NCBI GenBank assembly: GCA_963169105.1
Contig: OY720639.1
Coordinates: 88,642,593-88,706,592 of the forward strand
Reading direction: 5' to 3'
Origin: Ceriagrion tenellum
Taxonomy: Eukaryota; Arthropoda; Insecta; Odonata; Coenagrionidae
Length of the DNA: 64,000 nt
Under the pieces are notes generated by a model. The model worked only from the letters and a program-made list of their open reading frames with translations. It ran no database searches and was not told where the DNA came from. Of this stretch, positions 32,451 through 43,659 are shown in pieces; within the stretch, counting starts at the first letter, position 1; every line of letters starts with the position of its first letter. The translations under genes and the position numbers were made by a program.

Positions 32451-32607
32451 TTTATTCCAGGTAGTTTGAGCGAAATATCATTTTACCTTGAAATCAATTA
32501 AAGAAAATATATCACTCTTAAATTGACACCAAAAATTCAACCCCTTACCAGATTACTATCCAAGATGTTTGCCAGACAATACCAACCCTTATGCACTCCA
32601 GAGAGAC

Positions 32608-32702
32608 CTTACATATTTACACGGCTGGAGTCCTATCACTTCCTGCTACACGCTCATGCGGCGTCTCTCGGGCGAATTGGTAGATATAGATTCCAGTCCA
32701 AA

Positions 32703-32705
<3 letters not shown>
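32608..32705 (+). mobile_element. LINE 3' tail (L2/CR1-like) nested in MITE-A
   Basis: TTTACACGGCTGGAGTCCTA, ACACGCTCATGCGGCGTCTC and GGTAGATATAGATTCCAGTC match the tail of the copy at 30789-30895. Only the last ~100 bp were inserted, a typical 5' truncation. Confidence 0.8.

Positions 32706-32779
<74 letters not shown>
32706..32779. repeat. TA microsatellite, ~37 units
   Basis: An uninterrupted TA run follows the nested LINE tail and probably grew from its simple-repeat 3' end. Confidence 0.97.
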
Positions 32780-32783
<4 letters not shown>

Positions 32784-33189
32784 TATTACCAATATATCAA
32801 TATATAGTATTACCAATATATTAATAATGAGGCATTCTCTACCCTTAAATCTCGTCAAACAATCAACAATGCATAGTTTTTATGATTTCTCAACTATTTT
32901 TCAAAATTAATCATGTCGTCACCGCAGTAAATTCTTTAAGATCACAGTAAAACTTTCACTTTGATGGAGATTCAATCATTCCACGTAAAAAAATGAGTCA
33001 AGTTAAAGACTGATTTAGATATTTTTCTTTGATTACTTGCAATGTCTGTCATGTAAGACTAAATTATTGCACCATTAATGATACATTATTTAATTCGCGT
33101 GTCTCACAGCTGGTGAAATGTAATGGTTTTGTTCGAATATGGTGTCTATTATGATTATGGAACTATCTCGCTCGCACTACCTTAAAGAT

Positions 33190-34350
33190 TAAGTTACAAA
33201 TTTGAAAGTTTATTTTTCATGATTTTTTATTACTTAGTGAATATTCTTTCTTAATCTCTTACGTTATTTAAGTCTATATTTTACATAAAAAATAAAAAGA
33301 CTTCTTGAAAGGTTGTTTAGCCGATGGTCATTCTCATAGTTATTAAAAGTGAGAGATTGAATTGTTTTGTAAATTCAAAACTGCCGCCTCGCGAACATTT
33401 CCACCCTAGTGGGATTGCCACTGTACTGTCTTCCTCCATATTTCCATTTCTTTTCTTTTCTTTCTAATACTTTATTTCTACTTCCCTCTCGACGCCCTTC
33501 GTGCCGTGTTGAAGGGACTGAGATTTTTATCCGTCGACCTAATTTCCCTTTCTTCGCCCTTCACACTTCTATTCTCCCTCTCACACCCAAGCCGACCTTC
33601 AACCTCTTCTTTCTCCCTTTCGATATGAGTTCATTCGTCTCTCGCGGGACTCAGGGCCGGGTCAAAACCCTTCCAAATTCCCTCGTCCTCGCCGTTCAAA
33701 TTGCGAAGGTGGGATTTTTTTTTTTTTTAATTTCGTCGGCGAAGCGGTCGCGATGATTGAATCATCCAGACCACCCACACACGCGCGTGCGCTTTTAAAA
33801 GTTTTCCAATGCGTCAGGGTCGGTCATCCACTACGCGGCGCCACCTCCGCAATTTCCGTCCGTCTCGGGACGACGTGTGACTGATTCGTATCGTTGAACA
33901 AAATAGTCATTTGTCTCGAAAGAACTCTTTTATCCAGTAATTTAATCTCGAAGCGGTTCCTTTCACATCCGCCATCTTGGCTACCTATGGAACAGATATC
34001 AACATGCCTTTAGTGAGGAAACCAATAAATTTATCGAATGTTTTTGCAACACTTATCGAATGGTTGCCTTGGCTTATGGGTCCCATAACTTTATAGAATA
34101 TATATAACTTAGTCAATCTGAAGGTCGCCTCTGGTCCATTGCAGCGATCTCTATAAAACATTGAGGTCCCACCGTGATTCACCAACATAAATGGGCCTTT
34201 TTAAAACGTAATAGGTGATTTTATTGAATTCTATGTTTGAAAATTAACCAATGGAAAAGATTAGACGTAATTTACTGCCTACAATGCTTGCCTTTGAGTA
34301 GTACCTACTTGACTGTGGATTGTTTCGAAGCCAACTCTGGACAGAATTTG
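33190..34350. other. Non-coding DNA with a pyrimidine-rich block
   Basis: From 33409 to 33730 the + strand is C/T-rich and a 115-codon frame results. It includes AGATTTTTATCCGTCGACCT at 33521, shared with 30121. A T-run of about 15 lies at 33715-33729. No gene is recognised. Confidence 0.4.
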
Positions 34351-34351
34351 T

Positions 34352-34556
34352 CGGCCCCCGTGGCGGTGGGGTCGCTCGCTCTCCCCCTCCCTCAAGATAA
34401 GATAATATCCTCGTCCTAAGAAGGAGAATATTATCTGCCCAGGACTTGGGTGTGTGTGTTCGTCTATTGTTAATGTTAAAACACTCGATGTAAAAGGCCT
34501 TTGTTGTGCTGTTTTCGGGGTTGTGAATATAAATAAAAAAAAATAAATAAATAAAT
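34352..34556 (+). mobile_element. Degenerate SINE (family 2 relative)
   Basis: The start CGGCCCCCGTGGCGGTGGGG matches the start of the SINE at 8195. The tRNA-like middle has been replaced by a hairpin-forming stretch (GATAATATCCTC...GAATATTATC). It rejoins the family at TGCCCAGGACTTGG. The 3' end is an A-rich tail of AAAT units. Confidence 0.65.
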
Positions 34557-34569
34557 TCCATTGCTATGA

Positions 34570-35430
34570 ATTCTATAAAACCAGGTGACCAACAAAGGTG
34601 AAGAAGAGTGGCGTGTTCCAATCCGCCAACCACATCGTCTGATTTATATGTCGCCTGCTTAATGAAATCCATGTGCCTTAGCGGAACGAAGCGCCACGGT
34701 TCAACTCTCAAGAGATGAAATTCCCCTGGCTGAGGTGTGGCAAATGTCAGCCGAAGTCAACCACAGCCTTTGCCGTTTCTTTCTACCCTTGTTGAATTCG
34801 CATAAACATTTTTTTTCTCCGATATGTCTGCTTTTGCTTGACCCATTTGTGACTTAGCCTCAGGTTTATCATGATTATCAAATTGCTTGGTCTATGGTAC
34901 TCTGCACGTTTTAATACTTCAGCAATGTTAGTGTATTCGAACGCGTGGAAAGTTTCAATTATACACATGTATTAGTAACTAGGGGGTATGAGTTAAATCT
35001 GAGATCATTTTCGCTTCTGAGGACCGGAATTAACTTGGGCATGGTAGACTTTTTAAGGAAGAGGAGGAAATGTGGGTAAAAGCCAGTCGTCAGAATTATG
35101 CCTATCTTAACATGAGCCCCAAATGAGTCCAAAGCTTACGTGCCGCTCCATGGGCCTAGTATTGAATGTAAAGTGATCACCAAATGGTGTCCAGGGAAGG
35201 ATTGGGTATCGACGTAATGAAAACTGAAAGGAAAACGCATTAATGCCACTCCAGGCATTCAGAATGCAAAGACAATATATTAACCACACCAACAAACCGA
35301 ATGGTTTACAGTGTGATTACGCAGGTAGTCATTACAAGTTACTATACATTCAGCGATCCTGTTAGTGAAGCATCAACATACATTTTTAAAATGTGGTATA
35401 CTGGAAATCCATTGAAAATTCTCTATTAAA
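34570..35430. other. Non-coding DNA, nothing clear
   Basis: GCGTGTTCCAATCCGCCAAC at 34612 resembles the end of the MITE at 10456, but no partner end was found nearby. No gene recognised. Confidence 0.35.
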
Positions 35431-35435
35431 AAACC

Positions 35436-35508
35436 GTTGGGATTCAAATCGAAGTCCTCGAAATGTGGACTTAGTACTTAAGTCACCATGCCAAATCGAT
35501 CCCTCCAG
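35436..35508 (-). mobile_element. tRNA-like SINE head, minus strand, degenerate
   Basis: The minus strand reads GGAGGGATCGATTTGGCATG, then GTGACTTAAGTACTAAGTCC, and ends in CTTCGATTTGAATCCC, a B box with one or two changes. Spacing fits a tRNA-type head. No body or tail defined. Confidence 0.45.
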
Positions 35509-35929
35509 CAATAGCTGATTTCCATATTCTTCTCTCGCTATTCATATAGTTTCTTGTAAATTATTATTTCATATTGGTATTCATATCTTTTATTCCACCA
35601 CTTTTACATGAAAAAATATTCTAAACACATTTTCACAATCATTAGTGGAACATGGACGCCCCTAAGGAAAAACCTGTGTTGGGGTTGCCACCAATCATAT
35701 TTAACACATAACTGGCTGGTGCGAAGCCACAACATACAAAATATAACATTACTGTTTGCAGTGAATTGAATATATAACATTATAATTCAGAGTGTTCACA
35801 CGATCAGAGGCCAAAAAAAGGATTGAGAACAGGCATATGCATAATATTTGGTATAGGAATATTAATATTCATTACCCAAGTTCATACTATAAGTTATACA
35901 AATTGTTCTGAGAAATTAGAAATAGTCTT

Positions 35930-36200
35930 AAATATTGTTAACAGAAAAAAAGCCATGTTTTTAATTGTCTTAAAAATATTTTGACCGACTTTTGATAGGC
36001 AATAAGCAGTGGTAGGCGGTTAAAAATATTGGAAGAGCGATAACCAAATGATCTCGTAAAAGCTTCGTTATTAGGTTTTGGAACAGTATCTCTATTCCGC
36101 AACCTCAACCAAAGGCACGAGGTATTCACGTAGCCTATGGCATTTCCTCGTCTGATATAAAACAGACGTAATGCTTTGTAAATAAATAAGTATCCGAGGA
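35930..36200 (-). mobile_element. LINE ORF end, minus strand, second lineage
   Basis: The minus strand encodes NNEAFTRSFGYRSSNIFNRL then P...SVKIFLRQLKTWL. It matches the C-terminal RRSF.YR....WN.LP....SV..FK..LK..L pattern of LINE reverse-transcriptase ORFs. Upstream, ALRLFYIRRGNAIGYVNT is also plausible for this region. It is a short 5'-truncated piece of a different lineage from the copies at 14-16 kb. Confidence 0.65.
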
Positions 36201-36512
36201 GCTACGTGCTCTGTGTTTTGAATTCATCTTTAATTAAAACACTGGGTATTTATTTCATCCTTCCCTCCGTTCGTTAGAAAACTATTATATCAAATCCCGC
36301 AGATATGCAATGGAGGCTGGAGTCGGTATAATTATTGGCTTTCGTTATGAGGTAAATGACAAATCTAGGTAAAGGACGTACGGGATACGGTTTAACGCCT
36401 TATCCTATGATATTTTACCCAAAGGAGTATTTAAATGAAATTTAAAAAAATAGACAACGCAGCACTAAAGCTTAAATTTGCTCATCACAACAAATTTCAT
36501 TCATCTTAACGC

Positions 36513-37067
36513 TTAAGGTTGTCCGAGCGAGATAGTTCCCTAGTCAAATTTGAGATCATATTCGAACTATACATTTTAATTTCACCAGCTGTAGGACACA
36601 TCAATTAAATATTTCATTATTAATGATGTACTAATGTACTTTTATGTGACAGAAATTGTAAGTAGTTAAATGAACATATAGTCTTCAACTGAATTCATTT
36701 TTTTCGCGCGGTGCGTTGGAAACTCCTTCAAAACGGTAGGCATTTGTGATACCCAAGAACCTACCGTGGTGACAATATGATTAATTTTCAAAAATAGTTG
36801 AGAAAACATACAAAATACACACTGTTGATTTTTTTACGACATCTAAGTGTTAAAAATACCTCATTTAGTAAATGATGTCTCTCTGGAGTGCACACACGTA
36901 TCATTTCCCATGTAAAAGGGCTGGTATTTTTTGGCAAATATCTCCGAAAGTAATGTGGTAAGGGGTAGAATTTTTTATGTCATCGGAGAGATGAGATATT
37001 TTCCTGTAAAATGAGACTAAATTCATTGACTTCTAAGTAAAATGATTTTTCGATCGAACTACCTTAA
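36513..37067 (-). mobile_element. MITE-A copy 6
   Basis: It runs from TTAAGGTTGTCCGAGCGAGA to CGATCGAACTACCTTAA, inverted relative to copies 3-5. It keeps the blocks TTTCACCAGCTGTAGGACAC, TTTTTTTCGCGCGGTGCGTT, CTGGAGTGCACACACGTATC. Confidence 0.9.
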
Positions 37068-37074
37068 CTGCCAT

Positions 37075-38170
37075 CATCGGTTCTTTTTTGACCCGACGAT
37101 AAGACGACCGGTCGTAAAGACGATTGTCTTTTTTTGAATTTGTTCTTTTTTTGTAGTCGTAAAAAGGCCGCTCGCAGCAACCTTGGCTACACTGTAATTC
37201 TAGGGGAGAGGAGGGAGCAGGCCAGCTGAACTTGAGACAGTGCGGGTGACAGTTGTTGTTTACGAGCAATTCGAAAAATCGGGTGAAAAACGATCAGAGG
37301 ATAGTGTATATGTGGCCAAAAAATCACGATAGTAGGTAGTTAAGGGTTAAGAAAACAGAACTTCGAAGCTTCTTCCTTCATATATCTTCCGTGCACTTTT
37401 CGATATTTCCATTCTTCCAGTTTCCCCCTTTCTCTTTCCCCGTTCGCGAAAAGTCTCCGTCTACCCCTCCCTTCTCCCCCACCCCTCCATCACCCAGAGT
37501 TCAATCAAAACCTTTCAGGGGTTCCGTATTGAATATCTCAATCTCATCTCTTTCCTTCTTCTCCCTCTCCACCTACCTACACATACATTCCTCCCCGGCG
37601 AAGTTCCATTACGCATCCCTACCTGTTTTTTTTCCTCCAACCGTTGGCGGCGTTGGAAGGCTTCCCGACAATTTTGCTAATTGCCCTTTATAATAAGACG
37701 CTTTCTCGATGGATGCCGCGCGATATATATTTTTATGAAGAATTTAAACACGTTTCTCACATTTCCTCGACGAGGAGGAATTGGGAGCGCATCCCTTTTT
37801 TACTTGGTATGTATCTGAGAATGCTCCGGCCGGGCTCCTCGTTGTGGAATCCTCAAAATTGCCTCATGAGACACGCTTAATTTTCCTCGCAGTTGTTATC
37901 TTTTGCTTTTTCGTATCTGTTTCCTGTTGTTCTCGCCAATTATGATGGTCGCATTTTTACATCTATCAGGTTTCTGAACGTGTTACTGATTTTTGCTCCT
38001 CGCGGTACTGGGAAACAATGTCAGTCGTTTAGAGCATGTCCAAGCTTTCCCTTGATATGCTACGCGGAGATTTTCTTTGACAGACGTCTTTTTTGTGAGA
38101 ATTGTTTCAAAATTAGTCCATGTTGTGTGTGGTGGCTTGTCGTTTAAGGCCAAATTTATGGCTATTTAAA
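37075..38170. other. Non-coding DNA with a pyrimidine-rich block
   Basis: 37391-37670 is C/T-rich on the + strand; the resulting open frame has no family character. Nothing else recognised. Confidence 0.4.
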
Positions 38171-38177
38171 TTCATAC

Positions 38178-38493
38178 GTGTAATGACAAAGTGACAAATG
38201 ATGAAATGCACAGAAGAGTAGAAGAGGGGAGGACCATATGGAACACCATACAGAAAAGAAGAATCAGATGGATTGGACACACCCTGAGACACAATGGGTT
38301 TGTGAAGAACATAATTGAAGGCAAAATAGAGGAAAATGTCAACAGAGTAAGACCAAAGAATAAGTTCATGGACCAATAAAGAAGAAATTATATAGGAAGA
38401 GATACCAGGAGGAAAGGGAACTTGCATTAGATAGGGAATGGCGGAGGGCTTTAGTCAACCAATCTTAGGATTGAACAACCAATAAGAGAGATG
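38178..38493 (+). mobile_element. LINE 3' end (57-kb family)
   Basis: Coding remains include NDEMHRRVEEGRTIWNTIQK, RRIRWIGHTLRHNGFVKNII and EGK...RPKNKFMDQ before a stop at 38377-38379. The 3' untranslated end carries AGATAGGGAATGGCGGAGGG and AACCAATCTTAGGATTGAAC. It is 5'-truncated and matches 57620-57945. Confidence 0.88.
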
Positions 38494-38499
38494 GAAATA

Positions 38500-40345
38500 A
38501 CGTTGTCGTTTTCTTGAAATCTGAAACATATTGCGAACGTTCAATGTGCCAGCAACGATTAAATTCAGCAATATAGTCATTTTTGTGCCAATATTCAATC
38601 TCCCTACGTATATACATTTGGAATGACCTGATTTATTCCAAATTGGAAATAGTGATGCAAATTGTTCGTCATATTACATACGTTTGTGTATGGAATAGTT
38701 GCCTTATGGGTACGTAATTTTTAATACAGATATTCGCTGGAAGATAATCGCTGTACGCCATTTTAATTCCTGTGCCTTGAGCGTAAAATAAAAAAAAATT
38801 CGTGTGAACTTGATTTTACCAGAAGCTACAATTACCAACCAATTACTATAACTGAGGTGGGCGGAGTAGATTTTTTATGTCAAAATTTGAAAGGAAAATT
38901 TGTTTATCGTTCGTTAAAGTGTTTATGAAAGCTCATTAGTGTTAAACGAGCGTTTTAAAAGTGAAAATTGCTCTTTTGTGGCCACCATTTTTCTCCGAAA
39001 TCGACGGAAAGTCTCATAAAATGATTCCATCAAGTAAAAAATGTGTTTTTCCATCGAGTTAATTTAAAAATAAAGAGGTGAAGATCTTTCTTTTTTTATA
39101 CCAATGGAAACTAATTGAAAAATTTCGCTCCCAAAGAGGGCAGTGACCAAACCCAACGCACAAGCGACCACGGGCATAGGAATCCACCAGCTGTTGAGTA
39201 CCCCATTTATAACCCAAAATCAAGGAAGCCTCGGAGGCTTATCTTTCTGCCCCACACAATACCCCCATGTAAGTGTGTACCGAAGTGAAACGGTCGGATT
39301 TTGAAACTGCCGGAGCACTAGAGGGGGGGCTATCCGAATAGTTCGTCGGACGAGAGATCGCAATTCCCAATTTCCAGTTTAGGAAATCGCATGCATGGGT
39401 TCATGCACGGATGGGAATGGCGCGTCTGCCCCGATGTGCTACGTATGTAGTACGTTCGGGGGAAGACCGTCTTAATGTCCCCGGCCCTGCCTCGAGACAA
39501 CGGAGTCCCCCGACTGTTTGTCCCTGATTTGTGACCCCCCTCTCTTCCTTCCCCCCCCTCTTTTAAGCCCCCCCACCCCACACTCTCTAGTCCGAGCGTA
39601 GAACATCGCTAATTGTCATCTCCGAAGCAACTTTCCCAACTGTTGGGTTAATCTCTTCTCCTCAACCTCAATATAGCGTTTTATGAATCTCGTCGTGTTT
39701 CTCTCTCTTGCGCCCGGCTAGTTCGAGCCCCGTCCGCTCGCTCTCTCAACCCTTTAGTACAATCTCTCAGCCCTTCCCAGGGTCCTCCTCTTCCTCCCAG
39801 CGCAACGAAACTACTCGAATCGCATAATCTCCTTGAACCACTTCATTTCTGCCCCGGGAGGACGGGAAGGGCATTGCTGGAGGGAAAGCCAGGCTTCTTC
39901 CCCACCTCTCCTGCCTCTCATCCCTACGGTGTGTAACAGATGACAAACTGCGGTGCAATTACCACGCCCTCCGTCGGGCCCCACGGTGAACTAAACTGCC
40001 CTTCCCTCCCGGACGACCTACACCCCACCGCCCCCCCTCCCAACTCCGCCTACATCACCGCCACGGCCTACCGCCCAGTCCAAACCGCTCAACTTTTTCC
40101 CCGTTCCTCCAACCCCTCCCTCCCGAGAGGTACCCGTCTCTTGTTTGCTCTCGGCCCTTGAGCCGGGCAATCTCTCTCCTTGGACCCCTGCTGTTTCTCT
40201 TGGCTACACTCTCGGACGAAATGGGAAGCAGTACTACAGAGTGATTGAACTTGACGCAAGATCCTAACCATTTTATTTATTGGCACCGTCGCACAGTGGG
40301 CTGAAATAAAAACTAGTAAAAAAATTATCTTCGGCCTTGACGAAG
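38500..40345. other. Non-coding DNA, C-rich in its second half
   Basis: 38500-39130 is AT-rich with nothing recognised. 39140-40290 is markedly richer in C and G, with several C runs (39536-39580) and CpG words, unlike the surroundings. It could be a CpG-rich regulatory block or contain an exon (see 39940-40129). A poly-pyrimidine stretch precedes that candidate. Confidence 0.35.
39940..40129 (+). other. Weak candidate internal exon, product not recognised
   Basis: A long pyrimidine tract (about 39895-39925) leads to GTGTAACAG at 39931-39939. From 39940 one frame stays open to 40161. GAGAG followed by GTACCC at 40130 could be a weak 5' splice site. The frame shows a third-position C excess (roughly 60%) over the first position (roughly a third). 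The translation is proline- and threonine-rich, including NSAYITATAYRPVQTAQLFP. No family is recognised. The surrounding DNA is C-rich, so a chance open frame is quite possible. Confidence 0.22.
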
Positions 40346-40347
40346 CC

Positions 40348-40907
40348 TAAAGTAGTTTGAGCGAAATATCATTTTGCCTAAAAATCAATGAATTTGGTCT
40401 CATTTTACATTAAAATATGTCTCCCTTCCAACGACACCAAAAATTCAACCCCTTACTACACTACTTCCGGAGATATTTGCCAAAAAATACCATTCCTTTT
40501 ACATTGGAAATGGTACGTGTACGCTTTCCAGAGAGGCATTATTTACAAAATGATGTATTTCTAACTCTTAGATGTCGTAAAAAACTAACAGCGTCTAGTT
40601 TGTATTTTTTCTCGACTATATTTTAAAATTAATCATATTGTCACCGCAGTAGGTTCTTGGGTATCACAAAAAACCTTCTGTTTTGAAGGAGTTTCAAACG
40701 AACCGCGCGGAAAAAATGAGTCAAGCTAAAGACTTATTTAGATATTTTCATTTAATTACTTGCCATTTCTGTATATAAAACTATATTATTGCACCATTAA
40801 TAATGCAATATTTAATTGATGTGTGCTACAGCTGGTGAAATTAAAAGGTATAGTTCAAATATGATCTCAAATATGACTTGGGAAATGTCTCGCTCGGACT
40901 ACCTAAA
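40348..40907 (+). mobile_element. MITE-A copy 7
   Basis: It runs from TAAAGTAGTTTGAGCGAAAT to CTCGCTCGGACTACCTAAAA. All family blocks are present: AATCAATGAATTTGGTCTCA, CCGCGCGGAAAAAATGAGTC, GCTACAGCTGGTGAAATTAA. It is among the best-kept copies. Confidence 0.92.
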
Positions 40908-41020
40908 ATACCCTACTCCACTTTCGATTTCGAGTAAGTCTGGCTGTGTGGCCGGATTTACTAAAAAAAGCTTGTTTATATTTTTTCCTTTAAAATGCAT
41001 GTTTTTTTTCCTTTAATATG

Positions 41021-41390
41021 TACGCTCGTAGTAGTTTTTAACGAAACGCGCTGCTTTCCTTTGTATTTTATTAACTTTTTTTGGTTAACTCTTTATGACC
41101 AGAGTCCCAAATGCTTGCGGCGTGTTCGAGGTTTGGCCTAACCAGAGCGAAGTAGCATCTCCCTTTTCATTTTTTTATCCGAGGACCTTCCTATTGTACA
41201 CTTAACAAAGCCTAGTCTCTTTAATGCTGTGCCGCATATGTTTTGTATATGTGTTCCCACGATATATCTGAAGATTAGGTAATTCCAAGATGTTTTACTG
41301 TAGTTGAAGATTTTATGTTTACTCCACCCACAATATAGGTATGGCATTAGACTAGGCGCAGTCCAAAAGCAGCCAGGATAACAGTGCACC
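41021..41390 (-). mobile_element. LINE fragment (L2/CR1-like), minus strand
   Basis: It aligns with 42720-42950: the CGCTGCTTTCCTTTGTATTT, ACCAGAGTCCCAAATGCTTG and GGCCTAACCAGAGCGAAGTA blocks are shared. It lacks the 3' part of the ORF and the tail found at 42340-42700, and extends further toward the 5' side (41200-41390). Confidence 0.75.
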
Positions 41391-42339
41391 GTAAGACCAG
41401 AAACTAGAAGAGTACTACACAGACTAACATGCTACCATGCAGTACACTATTTCAGATACAACCATTGGCAAGTATTATTAATGCGACTGAAGAATATTAC
41501 TTCAAGACACTAAATCATGCTGGAAATTTCTTGCGGGGTTGGTTATTAATAATAATACGAAGGCATTTAGTATAAGTGCAAAATCTACTTTACTTAATGA
41601 GGGCTAAGTATCCTAGAACTGATCTATCGAAACAATTATGGCCCCTTATAGTACATGGAAACAATGATTTTCTAAATTAATCGGTTTTGTAGCCTGTTTC
41701 CTTAATCTCATGCCTGTGATGGTTTCTACAAAAAATTATAGTGAAAGAGAAACACTATCTTTTGATATGCATAAAATGGTGTATCCTTTCCTGTTGTGTA
41801 AGATATCCTAGCTCGTCCTTCCTTTGACGTAGTTCCCTTAAGCACCACGAGCTAAATGAATTCGCTAAACCATTCCGTATCCGAGTTTCGACCATTTAGT
41901 ATCATTTCTCTCTCTCTGTGGGACTTAAGGTAGCGGGGCCAGAAATTTGGTGGCGGGAGACGTATCTTTTAAAAATATTAATCAGATGCAGAGCTTATTT
42001 CAGGTTACTGTGATCATATTTCCAATTTTTTTGTTGTTGTGAAGTCCGGGAGTTAAAAAAGTATGCACATATATTCAAGGAAACATCTTGATACTCAAGG
42101 ATGTGAAGCAGAGGCGATAAATTGAGGGCCGTTACCTCGCGTTGAGCAAAACGATAATCGTAAAGAATGAAGCGATGGAGGGAGTGGATGAACTGTTATG
42201 TGTTCGTGTCCGAAGAGAAGAAAAAAAAGTCTTTCGCCCCGAATCGATTTTTTTCCCTGGAACTGAGATGGACGTAATGTTGCGATGCACTAAGGGGGTG
42301 GATATGCTTTAGCCTTAAAAATTGGCGATCCTGACACAT

Positions 42340-42960
42340 CTACATATTGCACAGCGAGTCGCCGCATGAGCGTGTGGCAAGGGGTGGAAGGTCGCCAGCC
42401 GTGTGAAGATGTAAGTTTTTTGGAGGTGAAATGGTGACATGTTTTATGGAAGTGTATTGAAATGAGCTCAGTCTTTATTGTGGTCGCTTATGGTGCGCAA
42501 AGGAAAACGAGTTTTTGTACCAATCTGTTCGACAATATATCTCTCTTATTTAATCGCATCTGTCAGACCTAGAAATGTAGTGAGGCGTCGTGATAATATG
42601 CTCTGTGTCGCTCTGAAACACACCAGTTCTGAATTTCTCAAGCAGCCTAAGCCTAGCTTTCAGCCTCCGAGTTTGTAGGGGCTCGCACCTTAATCCCTCT
42701 AACTGTTGTGAAACACTATATGTTTGTTTGTAGCAGTTTTTAACGATGCGTGCTGATTTTCTTAAGATATTATTTATTTTTTTGGAGAAATCTTATTGAC
42801 CATGGCCCCAAATGCTCGCGGCGTATTCGAGGAGTGGCCTAACCAGAGCGAAGTAGCATCTCCCATATACTTTTTCATCCGAGGACCTCCCTATTGTACG
42901 CTTAACAAAACCTAGTTACTTTAATGCTGTGCCACTTCACGTACGCTATCAATGATATGT
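42340..42960 (-). mobile_element. LINE 3' end (L2/CR1-like), minus strand
   Basis: On the minus strand it keeps the ORF end (region encoding LEGLR.EPL.TRRLKARL-like sequence, decayed) and the tail ACACGGCTGGCGACCTTCCA with ACACGCTCATGCGGCGACTC. The block GGCCTAACCAGAGCGAAGTA (read on +) links it to 41021-41390. Many substitutions break the ORF. Confidence 0.82.
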
Positions 42961-43084
42961 GTATTGCTGAATTGGAGTGTTTTCCGGTTATCATTTAAGG
43001 AATTTGTTTTAACCATCTAAATGGATAATAGAACCGATCCATTACAACATTAACACAGACCAACAAGAGTATACTTTTTTGATA

Positions 43085-43655
43085 CTAAAGACCATTTCTG
43101 ACGACCACAAAAAATGGCTATCACGTTAGGATTTTGAGATATGTGGGATTTCTAACCTTTAAGGGTCAAAATGGCAATTTTTATGGTCTTTTTAGTTTGA
43201 ATATCTCAGGAATCAAAGGTGATTGAGTAATTCTGAAAAACGGATTCCAAATCTTCGTTAAAAAATGTATAGAATACAACAATGACGCCTAGAAAAGCTG
43301 TTGTTTGCATAATCTGTATCTTAAATTTCAAATTTGTTCACTCAAAATTATAGTTTAGTTGAATTACAAGAAAGTTGTTGATAGTTGCCATGTTAATACA
43401 GGGAAAGGTTCTTATAGGTTTCATAGATGAATTCTATGCATTTTAACGCAGATTTCGAATCCGTTGGCAGAATTACACTACCACCTTTATTACCTGAGAT
43501 ATTTAAGCTCAAATAGACCTAAAAATTGCCATCATGGCCCTTAAACGTTATCCATAATATCCATAAAGTTTATCTATAATCCTTACGTGATAGTCAATTT
43601 TTGAGAGTATATATGGATTCATCGCTCAAAATTATGTTCGAAATGGTACTTAAAG
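43085..43655. mobile_element. Long imperfect inverted repeat (~170-200-bp arms)
   Basis: The left arm (about 43085-43275) contains GGCTATCACGTTAGGATTTT, AAGGGTCAAAATGGCAATTT and AAAAATGTATAGAATAC. The right arm (about 43425-43655) contains their near reverse complements: GATGAATTCTATGCATTTTA, AAAAATTGCCATCATGGCCC and ATCCTTACGTGATAGTC. The ~150-bp centre is unique. This looks like a fold-back transposon or MITE with long terminal inverted repeats. No coding capacity. Confidence 0.75.
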
Positions 43656-43659
43656 CATC

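Larger units (their letters stand above)
32459..33185 (+). mobile_element. MITE-A copy 5, with nested insertion
   Basis: It runs from AGGTAGTTTGAGCGAAATAT to CTCGCTCGCACTACCTTAAA. The family sequence is continuous up to CTCCAGAGAGACCTTA (about 32607) and resumes at about 32827 (ATGAGGCATTCTCTACCCTT). Between these lies a LINE 3' tail and a long TA run. Confidence 0.9.

Noticed and set aside
34244..34711. 155-codon minus-strand open frame
   Set aside because: It runs antisense through a degenerate SINE and its AAAT tail, and the encoded peptide has no recognisable motif.
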